Below are positions 1-11,600 of a DNA stretch of 64,000 nucleotides, one piece after another; within the stretch, counting starts at the first letter, position 1; every line of letters starts with the position of its first letter. The DNA is from Pieris napi. Its lineage: Eukaryota; Arthropoda; Insecta; Lepidoptera; Pieridae. The notes beneath the pieces are model-generated. The model saw nothing but the letters and a program-made list of their open reading frames with translations. It was not told the DNA's origin and ran no database searches. The position numbers and the translations under genes were made by a program. The stretch covers positions 11,842,001-11,906,000 of the forward strand of contig NC_062247.1 in assembly GCF_905475465.1 (NCBI RefSeq). Direction: 5' to 3'.

Positions 1-843
1 CTAAATTATGAGCTATTGTAGCAGCCTTATGATAAATTGATCGAAGCCTTCGGTTATACAATGAATTGTTATCATCCGTAACAGATTTTTTAAATACCAT
101 ATAACCTGTAGTCATTTTTGGACTGTGCATTATAGAACCCATATCATACATTATTTCAGTGACTGCTGTATTAATAATATTTCCCGATGACGGTATATGT
201 TGTATCATCATTTTGAGAGCTCTTTGTTTAATTTCGTTCAAAACTGTTTCTATTTCCGCTGTACTATCAAGGAAACTATTATCTTCTGATGGCTGTTTAA
301 AATTTTCAGTAACTTTGTCTCTATATATGGAATCAGAAGAGTCTTCAATTTTATACATTTTTTTCAGATTCTCCACTTCTGTTGTTAACTCCATTAAGAG
401 TTCAGACAGATTTTTGTGAGAATAATATGAGTGAAAGATGTGTTTTTTACTAGTGGGATGTATATTATGAGTTATATATTTATCAAAACCTGATAAATCA
501 ATTTCATGACTTTCAATTTTATTTTTATTATTTCGTTGTGTGGTAAGTTTTCTGTCGTAGTTGCCGTAACCATAAACTGGGCTATGTATACTGTTATCAC
601 GTAGTCTTTCTCCATAAACATAATCTTCATCAATACTTTTAAACATAGGGCGTGAATCAATAAGTACCATAAAAATAAATAACCTAAAAGAAACAAATTA
701 ATAAAACGCACGCCACAGCACGCAAAATTTGAAAATGCACGTGCAATTTTAAATTGCCCCGTTTCTGCCTAGAAAATTGAGTTTTTTTTTTTTCTTAAAG
801 AAATAATGAGAATAACTTACCATATAAAATCTAAAAATATCAT
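1..843 (-). CDS. Unrecognised gene, two 5' exons, probable secreted or membrane-entering product (partial)
   Basis: Exon 1 is 843-821 (ATG, 23 nt) and ends at a strong donor (GTAAGT). The intron is 820-684, 137 nt, and ends TTTCTTTTAG. Exon 2 is 683-1 and stays open to the window edge, so the gene continues to the left. Joining them gives MIFLDFIWLFIFMVLIDSRP, which looks like a signal peptide or anchor: a hydrophobic run then a polar turn. About 215 further residues are visible. They are rich in Asn, Lys, Ser and Tyr, with a heptad-like helical stretch (SELLMELTTEVENLKKMYK) in the middle and no domain I recognise. An internal ATG at 670 could start a version without the leader. The exon 1 join is inferred from splice consensus and frame; the long open exon 2 is seen directly. 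Function unknown. Confidence 0.6.
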
Positions 844-1744
844 TTGCTAATGAATTCAAAACAACATTTAACTAAAAGTTTTTCAAACTCCATTTGCGTG
901 AGTTTGCATTTGTTTGACATGACAATTTGTCGTTTTGACATATACATCATAAAAAAATATTATCAAACGCCACTATTGTTTTTAACGATTTATCTGTGAC
1001 ATCTGTCTAGATAAAAATAATAATAGAAGTGTTAATCTATCCAAAAAGTATTAAATTCGACAGTAAAATGTGATATATTTTAATTGCCCAAAAAATAATA
1101 AATAAAATAGTACATAATAAAAATAATAAATAAATAATAGTGTTATGTATATATGTATTACTTATAGCCTTATCCAATATTGTACTATCCAGCACAAAAG
1201 AAATTTCAATTTAAACCCGTCGTTTCTGAGATCGATCTCAAGATTAAGCTAAATAAACTGAGGAAAGCTCTCAAATGGATATAATTTTATACCTCTATTG
1301 CAATACTCTTCAATTATTCCCCGCTCCTACAGATTATAGTGTTATGTCATTTAGTCTATATTACTCGATGATATTTAAATTGGTGTAGGAATCGTTTCAT
1401 TCGTAGTATTATACAATCATTAAAAGTATACAAAAATCAAATATTTCTTCATTATAATATTAGTATTAACTTAATATAATCAAGCGTTTGGCATAATTAG
1501 CACTTTAATTCATATTCGATAAAAAGCAATATAGAATATAATTCTGACCTGTTTTTCAGTTAGAGTAAATTAAAAACGGCCTCACCATCTCGCTAGACCA
1601 CTTAAGCACTTAAAATGTCGTCGAGATGAACGACTCTACTTACATGAAGTTTTGGTGCAACTAAATATCATTATGTGGCTTCACTGACATTAATTTTAGG
1701 TACAATAGCTTAATAATTGCATATCTTTATATATATTATCCTAT
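844..1744. other. Noncoding AT-rich stretch upstream of the left-edge gene
   Basis: I see no convincing exon or repeat terminus. It should hold the promoter of the minus-strand gene at 1-843, but no specific element can be named. Confidence 0.4.
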
Positions 1745-1905
1745 GGTACGTGTGTATGTCTGAACTCCTCTTAAACAGCTGGAACGATTTGAATGAATTT
1801 GTTTTGTAGGCGTTTTTGGATTGTTTAAATTCACAAATTCGCCCGGCAGATGTCACTGCAGTCGTAATTTTCATACTATGTTTATTATCCTAATTGCTTG
1901 AAAAA
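1745..1905. repeat. Interspersed repeat fragment
   Basis: Contains a phrase (gaactcctcttaaacagctg, then a gatttgaatgaa motif) of the kind that recurs in lepidopteran Helitron-like and other short repeats. No termini are visible, so the class is uncertain. Confidence 0.3.
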
Positions 1906-1934
1906 AACATTTGGGCGCTGGCATCCGATTATGT

Positions 1935-2260
1935 CCTTTAGATTTTTTTTTTTGTAGAACAGGTTCAAACGGCTAGGAGACTTTCCTGCTACGGCTAGGA
2001 CCCAGAAGGTTCGCGTCAGCGTTGTCGGATCCTAAGACGTTCTAAGGTTTGGAAATACCTCGACAGGCAACTAGCTCCACAAAGCGATGGTGCGTGCTAA
2101 ATAATACCGTAAAAAACGCTCAGTTGTGGAACGGCAAACGGCGAGGTGATATGGGTGGAATTTTATATCCTGCCGCGACGTTTGATGTTGATCCATAGCT
2201 CGTAATCTTAATCATCGGAGTAACAAAAAGTCGCTTCGGGTTCGAAACATTACCTAAAGG
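1935..2260 (-). pseudogene. Decayed jockey-like LINE 3' fragment
   Basis: The stretch with cgctcagttgtggaacggc matches, in decayed form, the reverse-transcriptase C-terminal coding segment also present at 29110-29582 and 39930-40140. Frames are broken throughout. Orientation was judged by comparison with those copies. Confidence 0.45.
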
Positions 2261-2619
2261 TATAAATCAGCATTCATAAAAAAATATTAATTTCGCGAGC
2301 GCCGAAACAAAATGAGCCGTATAAAACACCTTAATGACAACTCTGAGAAGGAATTTTAAATGTTCCCGTAACAAGGTGCATTAGTTTGTTCAGTTCTGCA
2401 GTTTATGAACTGAGAACTTAAGTCGGGGCTGAAGGTAGCCTGAATTGTTGATGAATTCATTGCAAGTGTCGACAGACGTTCGTTCCTCTTGGGATTAAGC
2501 GCGAATATTCATGTTTCCGCTTTCTATAATCGGTTATATCTCTCTGATGAATTGTTAAAAGTGAGCGCAGTTATTGGCAAACTTAAACCATTTTAGCTTA
2601 TTAAACATTACTAGATGGA

Positions 2620-3525
2620 TAGACCAGTGCCGATAATTTTTGAAACCTAAAAAAATAATAGTAGAATGAAACCTATTGGAAAAGGAGGAGAATATTATAA
2701 AAATTAAAGGAAAAATAATTTACGGGCGATCTGAGGTCGGGAAGGGGTGGGGGGGGGGGGGGAGGTTTAAGGGTAAAAAACGGTTTATCTCGATTTCCGG
2801 CAAAACTAAAAGTCCTATCGAAGAAAATTAAATGGCAAAGTTGTAGGTAATAAAAAGATCTAAAACTTTTGAATTCACACATTTTTCGGTCTGGGCGTTA
2901 CTGCATACGATTTTTTGCATTTTCTGAGAAGATTTACTATGGTAATATATATATATTTTTATACCATAGGAAAGTAGAGATTTCAACGAACTGAAAGCAC
3001 ACCAACTTTTTGAAAAAAGCTGATATTTTGACGGGTGAATTTTCGATTGAAAATTAGGGTGTTTTTTCGATATTAATTCAAAATAAGGTGAAAAAATAAA
3101 TATTTTTAATCAAATAAATTACAGCGTATTTGGGACATAGAAAAGTAAGTTTTCATCAAATTTCTTTAAAAAAAAATGATTTTTGTAAAAGATAAAAATT
3201 AAAAACTAAAAACTTGGTTTTTTGAATTTTTCACATAAATTTTGAGGTTATGTGAAAAATGTGTGAATACAAAAGTTTTAGATCTTTTTATTACCTACAA
3301 CTTTGCCATTTAACTTTCTTCGATAGGACTTTTAGTTTTGCCGGAAATCGAGATAAACCGTTTTTTACCCTTAAACCTCCCCCCCCACCCCTTCCCGACC
3401 TCAGATCGCCCGTAAATTATTTTTCCTTTAATTTTTATAATATTATCCTCCCTTTCCAATAGGTTTCATCCTACTATTATTTTTTTCACTTTTTATTTAT
3501 TTTAAAGGCTATCTGCACTGGTCTA
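2620..3525. mobile_element. Fold-back (long terminal inverted repeat) element
   Basis: The arms 2620-2895 and about 3240-3525 are inverted copies of each other for most of their length. Outer ends are tagaccagtgc (2620-2630) and gcactggtcta (3515-3525). Both arms hold a G- or C-homopolymer tract (2747-2762 and 3378-3386) and the same Gly-free, Pro-rich chance ORF. The spacer is about 340 bp of A+T-rich DNA with no transposase. A GGAT lies just outside each end but the target duplication is not certain. Likely a nonautonomous DNA element. Confidence 0.75.
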
Positions 3526-3739
3526 GGATAATGTAGAACGTCTTAAGATTTTATTCAATTGGAAAAATAGCATTGAAGGAATCAGCGTGAATTTTTAGTA
3601 AGTATGAAATACTCTATACATTATTACTATTATTAAAGCTTTATCAATTCATAGAACAATTGGTTTACATTTCTTAATATTAGTTTTAGTTGTGTTAGTA
3701 TAAGTTTTAAAAAATTTAAGTTAGATTTTTTTTATTTTT
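3526..3739. other. Unassigned AT-rich spacer
   Basis: Nothing recognised. Confidence 0.4.
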
Positions 3740-3890
3740 TTTGAGTGGTCTAGTTTTTGTATGGCCCCTTTAAGGGTAAAAGCCTCCTCCAAATTTTTCC
3801 ATTTCTCCTTGTCTTGAGCAACATTCATGCAGTTTTTCCTTGCCAGTTCTATAATGTCATCTGTCCATCTTTTCCAGTAGGTCCAGTCCA
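3740..3890 (-). pseudogene. LINE ORF2 C-terminal fragment
   Basis: The minus strand reads KRWTDDIIELARKNCMNVAQ, followed by a KWKNLEEAFT motif. This is the tail of the endonuclease/reverse transcriptase of RTE-like lepidopteran LINEs; compare RWEDDIKKIAG and RALEEAF in the intact LINE at 8626-11628. Only about 45 residues remain, followed by an A-rich tail toward lower coordinates. A truncated relic. Confidence 0.6.
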
Positions 3891-4970
3891 TGCTCTATAC
3901 ATAAAATTAATAAATGTATTACCTCCTCCACCAACGAGGTTTGAGTGAATATTTCAGCATTGATTTACAGATTTTTTGTACAAATAAGCATAATATGAAT
4001 ATTTGTAGTTTTCCTTATGTTTTTCTTCATAAATGCGAGATCTCCTCTCAGATTAACCTTCTAACCTCCTATCTATATTCTAGGTGTCTATAAAGAAAAT
4101 AAATAGAAGAACATCAAACCAGATCAAAGCGTCATAATGTCACTGGATACTTATAAAAAAGTAAACCCAAGAAAAACGCACTCAAAAACTCTTCAAACAT
4201 TTTCATGGCTGTCTAGTTAACAAGTCGAGGTAAATGTTTACAAAATTCGCGTGAAAAGTGCGTGCGCCCTCATTAAAACCCTAATGAGTGCGACGTGACA
4301 TTAATTAATTTAGTTTTATATTTGTTGCTGAATCATTTAAAAGGTTTAAATCTAACCAAGAGTCATTTAGAAATAAGTTGAAAATTCTTGTTAAGTTGAA
4401 ATATTTTTAATAAGACGACAGGCACCGCTATTCATTAGGCATTTTAAATTCAACCGATAAATAACGAACGAATAATTCGTATTTTTTGTTAATAACATTG
4501 AATTTTCTGACTGAAACTTTTCAATGTCAATGTTTGTTGGACTATCCAACACAAGAATAAAGGGAATCATTTGAATAATATATTTTAGTTATTATATTTT
4601 AAAGTAAGTTATATTAATTTTGTTAGCTGTAGGATTACGAAATAAAGTTAATTATTTATCATCTTATGAATATATGTAACAAAAAGGCTATAACATATTT
4701 GAAAATAACATGAGAAGTTAAGAAGGCGCAGCGCTTACAAGATCCATGCAACTTCCACACGTAGAACAAATTCGTGTCAACCGTTCATGAGATAAGCACT
4801 TTCAAAGCAGCTTTTGAGTTGTGTATTTTTTCATTGTTATTATTATTAATAACAATTAAAAATTGCCTTACCTTATCCAATTATTTTGCGTGCCTAAAAC
4901 CGTTGATTCATAAATGCAATATTAATTATAATTCTTCTTTGCTGTAAAAGATTTGTTTCTTTTTAATACA
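3891..4970. other. Unassigned intergenic DNA
   Basis: AT-rich, with no open frame of protein-like composition and no repeat terminus that I can name. Confidence 0.4.
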
Positions 4971-4974
4971 ACGA

Positions 4975-5245
4975 GAAAATGGGCAGCTCACCTATTGTTA
5001 AGTAATAGCGCATCCATGGACTATCAAAGACTCGCGAGTACGTTGCCAGCCTTTTAAGAAACGCTCTTTTTTGAGTGCCAAAAATGCCGTGCACTACCTC
5101 TATGAGAGGAACCAGCTGCCCACTGAAGTATTTCAGACCAATTCAACTTAGGGTCCTTCAAGAAAAGAGCGTACCAATTCTTTAAATGCCTTTGCCAATA
5201 TAAGTGTCTATGGTGTATCACTTAACATCAGGGGAGCCTGTTATA
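4975..5245 (+). pseudogene. Chimeric LINE 3'-end fragments
   Basis: 5110-5240 carries the jockey-like C-terminus phrase aaccagctgcccactgaagt and the typical 3' end ttaacatcaggggagcctg. The part before about 5060 looks like the same kind of 3' end in opposite orientation. No frame is intact. Confidence 0.5.
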
Positions 5246-5595
5246 TAAAAAAAAGTGCATGCGTACAAAGTACACATGTCAGAAATGAAACTTCTTTGGC
5301 AAACTAATTTTTAAGTCTTGTTCATATTTATACAAATCTAATCTAATTTATACAATCTAAAACTAAGTTAAAGTTAAAAATTTTAAACTCTCAATCTTTC
5401 TCACTATAGCTCTCTCCCACCTCTCGCACAATGGCTCTGTGCGTGATGCGACGTTCGCTCTATCTCACTCTCTCTCAATCGCTCTCTCCCTTTTCTTCGA
5501 CAAAAACGCTGCACATCTTCGTGACGCTAATATTATTATAACGTTTCATCCCTAAACATTTTACCCTCATGCGCCTAAAGAAGTTTCACTTCAAT
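5246..5595 (-). mobile_element. MITE, family A (GAAGTGAAACTTC ends), copy 1
   Basis: Ends carry gaaatgaaacttctttggc on one side and gcctaaagaagtttcacttc on the other, with a further short outer segment (gtgcatgcgtacaaagtac) beyond the left one. The interior includes a CT-rich run (ctctctcaatcgctctctcc). It is the reverse-orientation relative of 40993-41497, sharing gcgcatgagggtaaaat and cgtcacgaag segments. No coding capacity. Confidence 0.7.
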
Positions 5596-6412
5596 CAAAT
5601 TTCTTATCTTTTATTTGATAGATATACTTATCTATTCTTGAGATTCGATTCCGGAAACGGTATCACTTAAGTTAAGTTTACTTAGTTTATTTGTCAGACA
5701 TTGTCAACTTAGTAAAACTGAAGGGCTCTTGGAACAAACTGAAGTCGTGTCCACTATCCATTTGATTCCTAATTCAATCAGAAAGTTCAATGGAAACTCT
5801 TGTTAGTCAGATTGAAGTTTAATTTAAATAATATTACCTTTTATATAATTATATATTTAATAATTATTTTGGAGTTACCCACGCCAGACTGATGTGAAAC
5901 GCAGTATGCGTTCTGTCCAGCTCTAACGCGTATTGGCCGCACCTATATTACGACATCGAGTGTTAGGTTTTTATTTTCGTTACGGGATTTCTTGATTCGG
6001 TCGCCGCGCTTAAAGCCCGCGATAAAATCTATGCAATAGCTTTACCGCGGCAGTCCCCGAGTGCCACACGTTTTTTTTTATTAAAAAAAAATACAAAAAT
6101 CAAAGATAATAAACAAAGCACAATAATTGGTTCGAAATGTTGAAGTGTGGCATCTATCGGTTTGCCAGCAGTAAGAAAAAACATTGGAACGATCTAAGAA
6201 CTGGTACGATAGAGAAATGTATGATTACTAGTTAAGGCTCTGGAGCTCTCTCTAAGGTGAGCTAACCCACTATAACCTCTGAAAGTTCGACGGTATCAGG
6301 CAGGCGCAATTTTTACTGTTTTCTGTTCATATTAGCGTCTTTAAAAAAAGAATCTACTTGGTTTCACAATAAATGATTGATTGAAAAACATTGTTCATTT
6401 TATTTGGAAAAT
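5596..6412. other. Unassigned intergenic DNA
   Basis: Nothing recognised apart from homopolymer runs near 6070. Confidence 0.35.
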
Positions 6413-6479
6413 AATTTGGGGCCAGGGCCTCCACTCCTTTGTTGCCCCGAGACCTCCAGACCTCTAAATCCGGCCCTGC
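6413..6479. mobile_element. hAT-type element end (solitary)
   Basis: The segment ends taaatccggccctg, which is the inverse of a CAGGGCCGGATTTA-type hAT terminus and close to the TIR of the hAT at 18594-20002. No matching left end was found, so this is a fragment. Confidence 0.45.
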
Positions 6480-6944
6480 AATAGCTACATAGTGCGACAG
6501 TAGGAACCTGTAATTGACGCCCGTGCCAAGTGTCGAGGGACAGGTTCTTTAAAGTTTGCTTTATGTTTGTACAAGTAGCTATAGGATAAAAGAAGAAACA
6601 AATAAAGAAAAGCAGATTATTAATTCTTTTTTAGTTTTATCAATGTAGTAGTTTTTAAGAATATATTACATGTTTTTGTTAGTTAGTTGTTTATGTAGTG
6701 ATTCTTCTAAGGCGTTAATTAATTTTGGAATCAAATAGTTTTGAGTTCTTTTTCCGTATGATATTGTACCTTCCCAAGCTGTAGATTATTATTCTTGGGA
6801 TAAAAATCCGTATAACTACATCTTGTAATTAGTTTTAATTATATTTATAACTAGTATAATGTGCAATACATAATATTACATATAAAAAAACAACCGAAAC
6901 GAAAAACTAACAAATATACCTAGTTTGTTATGCTTTCTTTTTAT
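6480..6944. other. Unassigned AT-rich DNA
   Basis: Nothing recognised. Confidence 0.35.
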
Positions 6945-7110
6945 GTAATAGGAGGCAAACGGGCAGGAGGTTCATCATCAGGCATCTGATGTTAAGTGAT
7001 ACCGCGGCCCATTGACACTCACATTGCCAGAATACTCGCAAGTGCGTTGCTGGCCTTTTAAGAATTGGTACGCCCCTTCAAGGACCCTAAGTCGAATTGG
7101 TTCGGAGAAC
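6945..7110 (-). pseudogene. Jockey-like LINE 3' end
   Basis: The minus strand reads a NQFDLGSLKGRVYQFLKGQQ C-terminus, then the typical 3' UTR (cacttaacatcagatgcc and cgtttgcctcctattacat). A 5'-truncated relic of about 165 bp. Confidence 0.6.
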
Positions 7111-7338
7111 TTTAGTAAATGCACGCTACGTCGTAATAAATGTATGTATACATAAAATGTTCAGACAATATTTAGTTAAATTCCTCATGATAGAGTAATA
7201 TTACTAACAATTACAAGGTCTGTTAATGCAGATACACAAAGAGGATGGAGAACATACATCGTGATAGATATGAATTTTACATTAAATGACCCGACAGAAC
7301 ATAATTTGTATAGTACACGTATTCCATTTAAAAAAGAA

Positions 7339-7426
7339 ACCAGTGGGGCTACAACCTTCTTTAAATCTGAGCCTCAGATTTCTGTATCTGTTTCATGATT
7401 ATTTGTTACTTCTTAATAAGCAAGGA
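7339..7426 (-). repeat. tRNA-derived SINE, 3' part, split by a LINE insertion
   Basis: The 3' portion of the SINE found whole at 61053-61345: cagtggggctacaacc, then tctgtatctgtttcatgatt. It stops at ttaataagcaagga (7413-7426), where the LINE begins. It resumes at 11779. Confidence 0.85.
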
Positions 7427-7875
7427 AGGAAGGAAGTAAGTGAGGGTAGTCGTAACGTTTGCATCGAGTCCACAAAAAAAAGTCAATTAAATATAGTTAA
7501 TGGTAAAAATATCAGCGGAATATCTATCCCTGGAAAAGATAGTTACTTTGTGGACAACGGAATAAATACAAAAAATCTACTTTTCAAAAGTGTTATTGTG
7601 TTGGTGACTAAAAAAAAAAAACGTGAACAATAAAATATAAGCAAGTGAAGTGAGAAAGAAAAATTTGCTTAACTTTCTACGTGGTTATTTTGTATCTACG
7701 ACCGTGTTGCTTAAACATAATACCAAATAAAGTTCGAGGTAAATACGTAGAAATTACTGTAAAGAGCATTTATTGCAGTGACATTTGTCTGTCACATTAT
7801 TGAAGGAGCATTTGTTACTGTGCAATTTCGGAATTCTTTATATTTCCTATACTATAATTTTTTTAACAACACAAA

Positions 7876-8622
7876 ATGGATGGTCAATTTCAACTTTTAT
7901 TTGACAAAGTGAAAAATGAAATGCAAAAACAAACCACGGAGCTACAAACTTCTATAACTAACAAAATAATGGAGAGAATGGATGAAAAGTTACAACCTAT
8001 CATAGCAGAAAATAAAATCCTAAAAACAAAATTAGAAAACGTCGAGAAAGACCTGGAAACCTTAAAAAGAGCTAAGAAACAAAATAATTTAATAGTTTTT
8101 GGTATTAAAGAGGACGAAAACTCTAACCTAGAACTACTACAAAAAGTGAAAAAAGTTCTTAAAACCGACTTAAGCATAAATATTGAAGATCACGATGTGA
8201 ATAACATCTATCGCATTGGAAAAGCAGGTGATAAGTCAAGACCTACCTTGGTATCTTTCGTGAATGAATGGAAAAAGAACGAAATAATGAAAATGAAGAA
8301 AAATCTTAAAGATGTATACATTTCAGAAGATTATACTAAGGAAGTGCTGGAGAAAAGGAAAACACTGCAGCCACAACTTATAGAGGAGAGAAAGAAAGGA
8401 AATATCGCATACTTAAAATTCGATAAAATAATAATAAAAGGAAAAAGCAATACAAGCAATGGAAAACGGAGAATAGAAACATCAACATCACCAGAAAATA
8501 ATAATCAACCAATGAAACAACAAACCTTCATGCCATCGAACGCCAACAGATTAAATGCTTTTGATTTAATGCGAACTAGAAGCAATTCCCTCCCCTCAAA
8601 CTCATTAGATAATAAGCAATAA
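7876..8622 (+). CDS. LINE ORF1 protein (coiled coil plus RRM-like, nucleic-acid binding)
   Basis: A 248-residue product from a good ATG (acaaaATGG). Residues about 5-70 form a heptad-rich coiled coil (MERMDEKLQPIIAENKILK). A basic segment follows, then an RRM-like domain (NLIVFGIKEDENSNLELLQK ... RPTLVSFVNEWKK ... IAYLKFDKIIIKGK), the architecture of L1-type ORF1 chaperones. The C-terminus is polar and low-complexity. By analogy it packages LINE RNA and acts as a chaperone in the RNP. It ends at TAA (8620-8622) in the same frame as ORF2. Confidence 0.85.
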   Translation: MDGQFQLLFDKVKNEMQKQTTELQTSITNKIMERMDEKLQPIIAENKILKTKLENVEKDLETLKRAKKQNNLIVFGIKEDENSNLELLQKVKKVLKTDLSINIEDHDVNNIYRIGKAGDKSRPTLVSFVNEWKKNEIMKMKKNLKDVYISEDYTKEVLEKRKTLQPQLIEERKKGNIAYLKFDKIIIKGKSNTSNGKRRIETSTSPENNNQPMKQQTFMPSNANRLNAFDLMRTRSNSLPSNSLDNKQ

Positions 8623-11600
8623 CAATTGAATATCGGTAAACGGAAAACACGACATACCTATAACATAAACAACACAAGTACAAAACACCACGCTCCCCCA
8701 AGCCGACTGGTCATCGTGGGGGAAAATGACCACGACCCTCTAAAAGTTAAAAATAACGTTAATGTCAATACTCACACTAAAAAGAAAACGAATGATATTC
8801 AAATAGCAACCATCAACTGTCGATCTCTTAGAACACCCGAAAAACTTGAAGAACTTGAACTAGCTATACAAGAAATAAAATGGGATATTATAGGGATCAG
8901 CGAAATGAGAAGATTTGGAGAACATATAGAAGACCATGGAAAGTATATATTATATCATAAAGGAGAGACGCCGGGTATGTATGGAATAGGATTCATGATT
9001 AAAAGACATCTTATAAACAAAATAGAAGAAATAAGGGGAATAACTGAACGTATCGCAATTGTTAACATTAAACTTAATATAGAAAAAGAAGAAGATTGGT
9101 CCATTATCCAGGCGTATTCACCGACGGAATCTATCAAAAAGGAAGACATAACAAAAATCGAGAAATTTTACGAAGACCTCCAAAATACAATTGAAACTGC
9201 ATATAAAAACGTCATAATAATGGGAGATTTTAATGGCCAAATCGGTACACAAAATATCGGAGAAGAACTTAGTATAGGAAGCTACGGGTTTGGAACTAGA
9301 AGCAAAAATGGAACAAGGTTAGTCAATTTTTCATTACAAAACAGACTAAGTATCCTAAATAGCTTTTATAAAAAGAAATTAAGAAATAAATGGACATGGA
9401 TCTCACCGAACGGCCTTTATAAGAACAAAATCGACTTTATTATGACTAACAATAGAGAAATATTCAAAGATGTGTCGGTCATACATAACTTAAATTTTAA
9501 TACAGACCATAGAATGGTTCGAGCTACACTGACAGGGATACGCCCTAAGAAAACAAGACGATTTCATAATAAATACGCAGTTATTCAATACAAAGGCGAA
9601 CCAGAAGTCCTACTTAATAATTTACAAATATCAATGGACAGTAAAGAAGGCGTATCAATACAAGAAAAATACAACAAACTACTAAACCAACTAAAAACTA
9701 TACCTAGAAAAGTAAACACAAACATCAAGAAGAAAGTCTCACTCAAAAGTAAACAACTACTACTGAAACGTAAGGAACTACTACAAGAAAAGAAAACTAA
9801 AGACAACCGTCGAAAAATCGCAGAAATAAGCAAAAGTATAAGCAAAGAACTACGGAACGAAAGAAAAACGAAACGATCTAATACTATGAAGAATTATATA
9901 GAAAAAACCGGAGGAATAAAAAAGGCACTGAAAGAACTAAATCGAAAAAAGGATTGGATACTAAATATAAAAAAGAAGGATGGTAAAATTACAGAGAAGA
10001 GACCCGAGATACTAAAAGCTGCTACAGAATTTTATCGAAATTTATATCAAAGTCAAAAGTTGGGACAAGTGGTAAGAGAATATGATGCATCTACCGATGA
10101 AGAGGAAATACCTGAAATACTAAACGAAGAAACCATAAAAGCAATTAGTACACAAAAGAATGATAAAGCTCCAGGATCAGACCTCATAACAAATGAAATA
10201 CTGAAAATTACATCACCAGTAATTGGTCCGATGCTTACAAATATATTTAACGAAATTATTAAAACGGAAAATATTCCAGAGGATTGGACTAAATCTACAA
10301 TTATATTACTACACAAAAAAGGTGATAAAGGAGATATATCAAATTACAGGCCCATAAGCTTAATGTCTAATATTTATAAGGTATTTTCTAAAATTATACT
10401 ATTGAGGATTACAAATATTCTTGAAGAGAATCAGCCCAAAGAACAAGCTGGATTCCGTCGAAATTTTTCAACCATAGATCATATACACACCCTTAGACAA
10501 ATATTACAAAAATATAAAGAATACAACAAAAGCTACTACCTAGGGTTTGTCGATTTCAATAAAGCATTCGACACACTAGAACACGGATATATCTGGGATG
10601 CACTAAAAATACAGGGTGTACAAACAAAATACATACGATTACTTCGTAATGTATACACCAAGAGTACTGCGCAAGTTAAGTTAGAAACTATAGGCGAAGA
10701 ATTCCCTATCATGAGAGGTGTACGCCAAGGAGACCCTATCTCACCCAAATTATTTTCTGCCGTTTTGGAAATAATATTTAGGAACCTAGACTGGACAAAT
10801 GAGGGACTAAACATAAACGGTGAAAACTTGAGCCACCTACGCTTTGCAGACGACTTAATAATATTCTCGGAAAATTCAAGATCACTAGAAATGATGCTGC
10901 AACAGCTAGCAGATGTAAGTGACAAAGCTGGACTATCGATGAATTTAAATAAAACAAAAATCATGACAAACTCATCACAAACAGACACGATAAAAGTAAA
11001 CAATGAGCAAATAGAGTACGTACAGGAATATGTATACTTAGGACAGCTAATATCTATTGAAGGCTGCATGGAAAAAGAGATTGAAAGAAGAGTTACCAAT
11101 ACTTGGAAAAGATATTGGTCACTCAGTGAAGTGATGAAGAACAAAGATATGCCTAGGAAAGAAAAGAGGAAGGTATTTAATATGTGCATTCTACCATGTT
11201 TACTATACGGGTGTCAAACTTGGGCATTGACAGAACATCTAGCAAATAAAATTAAAGTTTGTCAAAACAGCATAGAAAGAAGTACAATAGGTGTCAAAAG
11301 AAAAGACCGAGAAAAATTAATAGACATCAAAAGTAAAACCAAGTTTAAGAATGCATACACAACATACAAACAGCTGAAGTGGAGGTGGACAGGGCATATG
11401 ATGAGAGAAAAGCAAGAAAAATGGACAAAACTTATCACAGAATGGTACCCTTTAGACGGAAAGAGACATAGAGGAAGACAGGCTAAGAGATGGGAGGATG
11501 ACATTAAGAAAATAGCGGGTTCAACATGGACTCGCACCGCAAAAATGAGAAAAGACTGGAGAGCTTTAGAGGAGGCCTTTGTCGGAAGACAAGTTGTTTC

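Noticed and set aside
2673..3462. Two similar open frames (2673-2882 minus, 3259-3462 plus) with a Pro-rich centre
   Set aside because: They are the same sequence read from the two arms of the fold-back element; the Pro run comes from a homopolymer tract.
7286..7633. 115-codon frame before the LINE
   Set aside because: It crosses the SINE/LINE boundary and the target duplication, so it is a chance frame.
7890..11537. Minus-strand frames up to 217 codons inside the LINE
   Set aside because: Antisense shadows of ORF1 and ORF2, rich in Ser/Phe/Leu as expected for the complement of Lys/Glu/Asn-rich coding.
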